Origin: Candidatus Saccharibacteria bacterium oral taxon 488
Lineage (GTDB): Bacteria; Patescibacteriota; Saccharimonadia; Saccharimonadales; Saccharimonadaceae
NCBI GenBank assembly: GCA_013099195.1
Contig: CP039999.1
Location: 310,001-374,000 of the forward strand
Length of the DNA stretch: 64,000 nucleotides
Direction: 5' to 3'
Position numbers and translations under genes: made by a program. Below, one piece after another: positions 63,563 through 64,000 of the stretch. The notes under the pieces are model-generated. The model was not told the origin of the DNA, did no database searches, and saw only the letters and a list, made by a program, of their open reading frames with translations. Each line of letters begins with the position of its first letter. Within the stretch, counting starts at the first letter, position 1.

Positions 63563-63898
63563 TGGTGGACTCAAGCGGTTCTGCTCGGAGTTGATCTCAT
63601 CGCTGAGAAAAACTGCTACGAGTGAACTCGCGAGTCCTGAGGATTTAAGAACGGTAGCGTCACAAGCACGCAGATTCCGTTCCGATGAACAGGCGAGACC
63701 TTGAAAGGCGAAGGTCCCTTTAGCCTATCCATACCGCTGGCTCAAGTTACTGCTTGATGATGACAGTAACGAACCGCTTGTAGCGGTTGCTAGATGGGCG
63801 AAAACAATGCTGTTTTCGTGATAGACCAGAGTGGAGGTTATTGGCCTATCATGCGTACTGTTTGCAGCTCAACGCTGAGCTATAGCACGCACCCCAGC
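63563..63898 (-). ncRNA. Highly structured RNA region, unknown
   Basis: No credible ORF. Several perfect hairpins: GTTACTG/CAGTAAC (63746-63770), AACCGCT/AGCGGTT (63772-63788) and CGAAAACA/TGTTTTCG (63799-63818), among others. It lies directly downstream, on the minus strand, of a tRNA-like T-arm and upstream of a strong hairpin, so a large structured RNA is likely. Identity is not established. Confidence 0.45.
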
Positions 63899-63969
63899 GG
63901 ATGTGGCGGGAGTCGAACCCGCGAGGCTCGGCGGTTTTTTAAGACCTCGCCTCCTGACCTAGCACACCC
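63899..63969 (-). ncRNA. ssrA: tRNA-like 3' domain, possible tmRNA end
   Basis: On the minus strand T-arm GCGGGTTCGACTCCCGC (63906-63922) is followed by CACATCC, as in tmRNA 3' ends. GGGTGTG (63963-63969) could form the acceptor partner with one G-U pair, but only ~40 nt separate it from the T-arm and no good D or anticodon arm forms. No CCA is encoded. A tmRNA whose 5' part lies beyond 64000 is the leading guess; a degenerate tRNA is the alternative. Confidence 0.35.
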
Positions 63970-64000
63970 TATGATCTGTTTTTCCGAGACTTAACGGATC

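Noticed and set aside
63899-63969. A complete ordinary tRNA
   Set aside because: Acceptor and T-arm can pair, but no proper D or anticodon arm forms and no CCA is encoded.

Overview
The window looks like a chromosome segment of a Candidatus Saccharibacteria (TM7)-like member of the Patescibacteria/CPR. This is inferred from gene content and layout, not from a phylogenetic marker. The signs are very compact, overlapping genes; a full F-type ATP synthase operon; several short CPR-style surface proteins (PEGA protein, DUF3048 protein, two VanY carboxypeptidases, a proline-rich sortase); a reduced type IV secretion (T4SS)-like locus with a CHAP hydrolase; and a Replic_Relax protein. TGA behaves as a normal stop, which argues against the UGA-recoding SR1/Gracilibacteria. 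Both tRNA genes encode CCA.

Layout. 1-12.5 kb (GC-rich, housekeeping): AI-2E-type permease end, cysS, a Nudix protein, der, a lipoprotein, an RsuA/RluB pseudouridine synthase, a two-component pair with long Pro/Ala tails, a MacB-like ABC exporter and a GNAT acetyltransferase. Two copies of an unfamiliar cassette lie on either side of der and the lipoprotein gene (about 2.64-3.10 kb and 5.23-5.66 kb). Each has a promoter, a nested leader hairpin, a small membrane protein and a structured 3' element. 12.6-33.4 kb (visibly AT-richer, accessory): a hypothetical protein, a PLD mini-operon, a GHKL ATPase/DUF4325/membrane-protein triad, the T4SS operon (pilin, VirB6, PrgI/VirB3, VirB4, CHAP, coupling ATPase), an HxlR regulator, a GC-rich secreted protein, an ABC exporter, a structured RNA candidate, a Replic_Relax protein, a ribbon-helix-helix-like protein and a serine recombinase. 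The recombinase reading frame ends inside the antisense of a tRNA-Glu gene, so this segment is probably an integrated element, although its left end could not be found. 33.4-64 kb (GC-rich again): a second two-component pair, DUF3048 protein, gltX, PEGA protein, sortase, tRNA-Leu, 2H phosphoesterase, ribokinase-fold and HAD enzymes, two VanY genes, exoA, two glycosyltransferases, smpB, two unknown proteins, an ABC-F ATPase, a glutaredoxin, atpI-B-E-F-H-A-G-(orf)-D-C, dus and a self-regulated-looking Fic gene. A highly structured RNA region with a tRNA-like T-arm ends the window.

Three cross-cutting signals stand out. (1) Many genes have a TATAAT-like -10 box only 6-10 nt before the start codon, implying leaderless or near-leaderless mRNAs. 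(2) Three housekeeping genes (ABC-F, atpH, dus) carry in-frame inserts rich in long inverted repeats, reminiscent of Rickettsia palindromic elements. (3) The duplicated small-membrane-protein cassette could be a small regulated module of unknown function.
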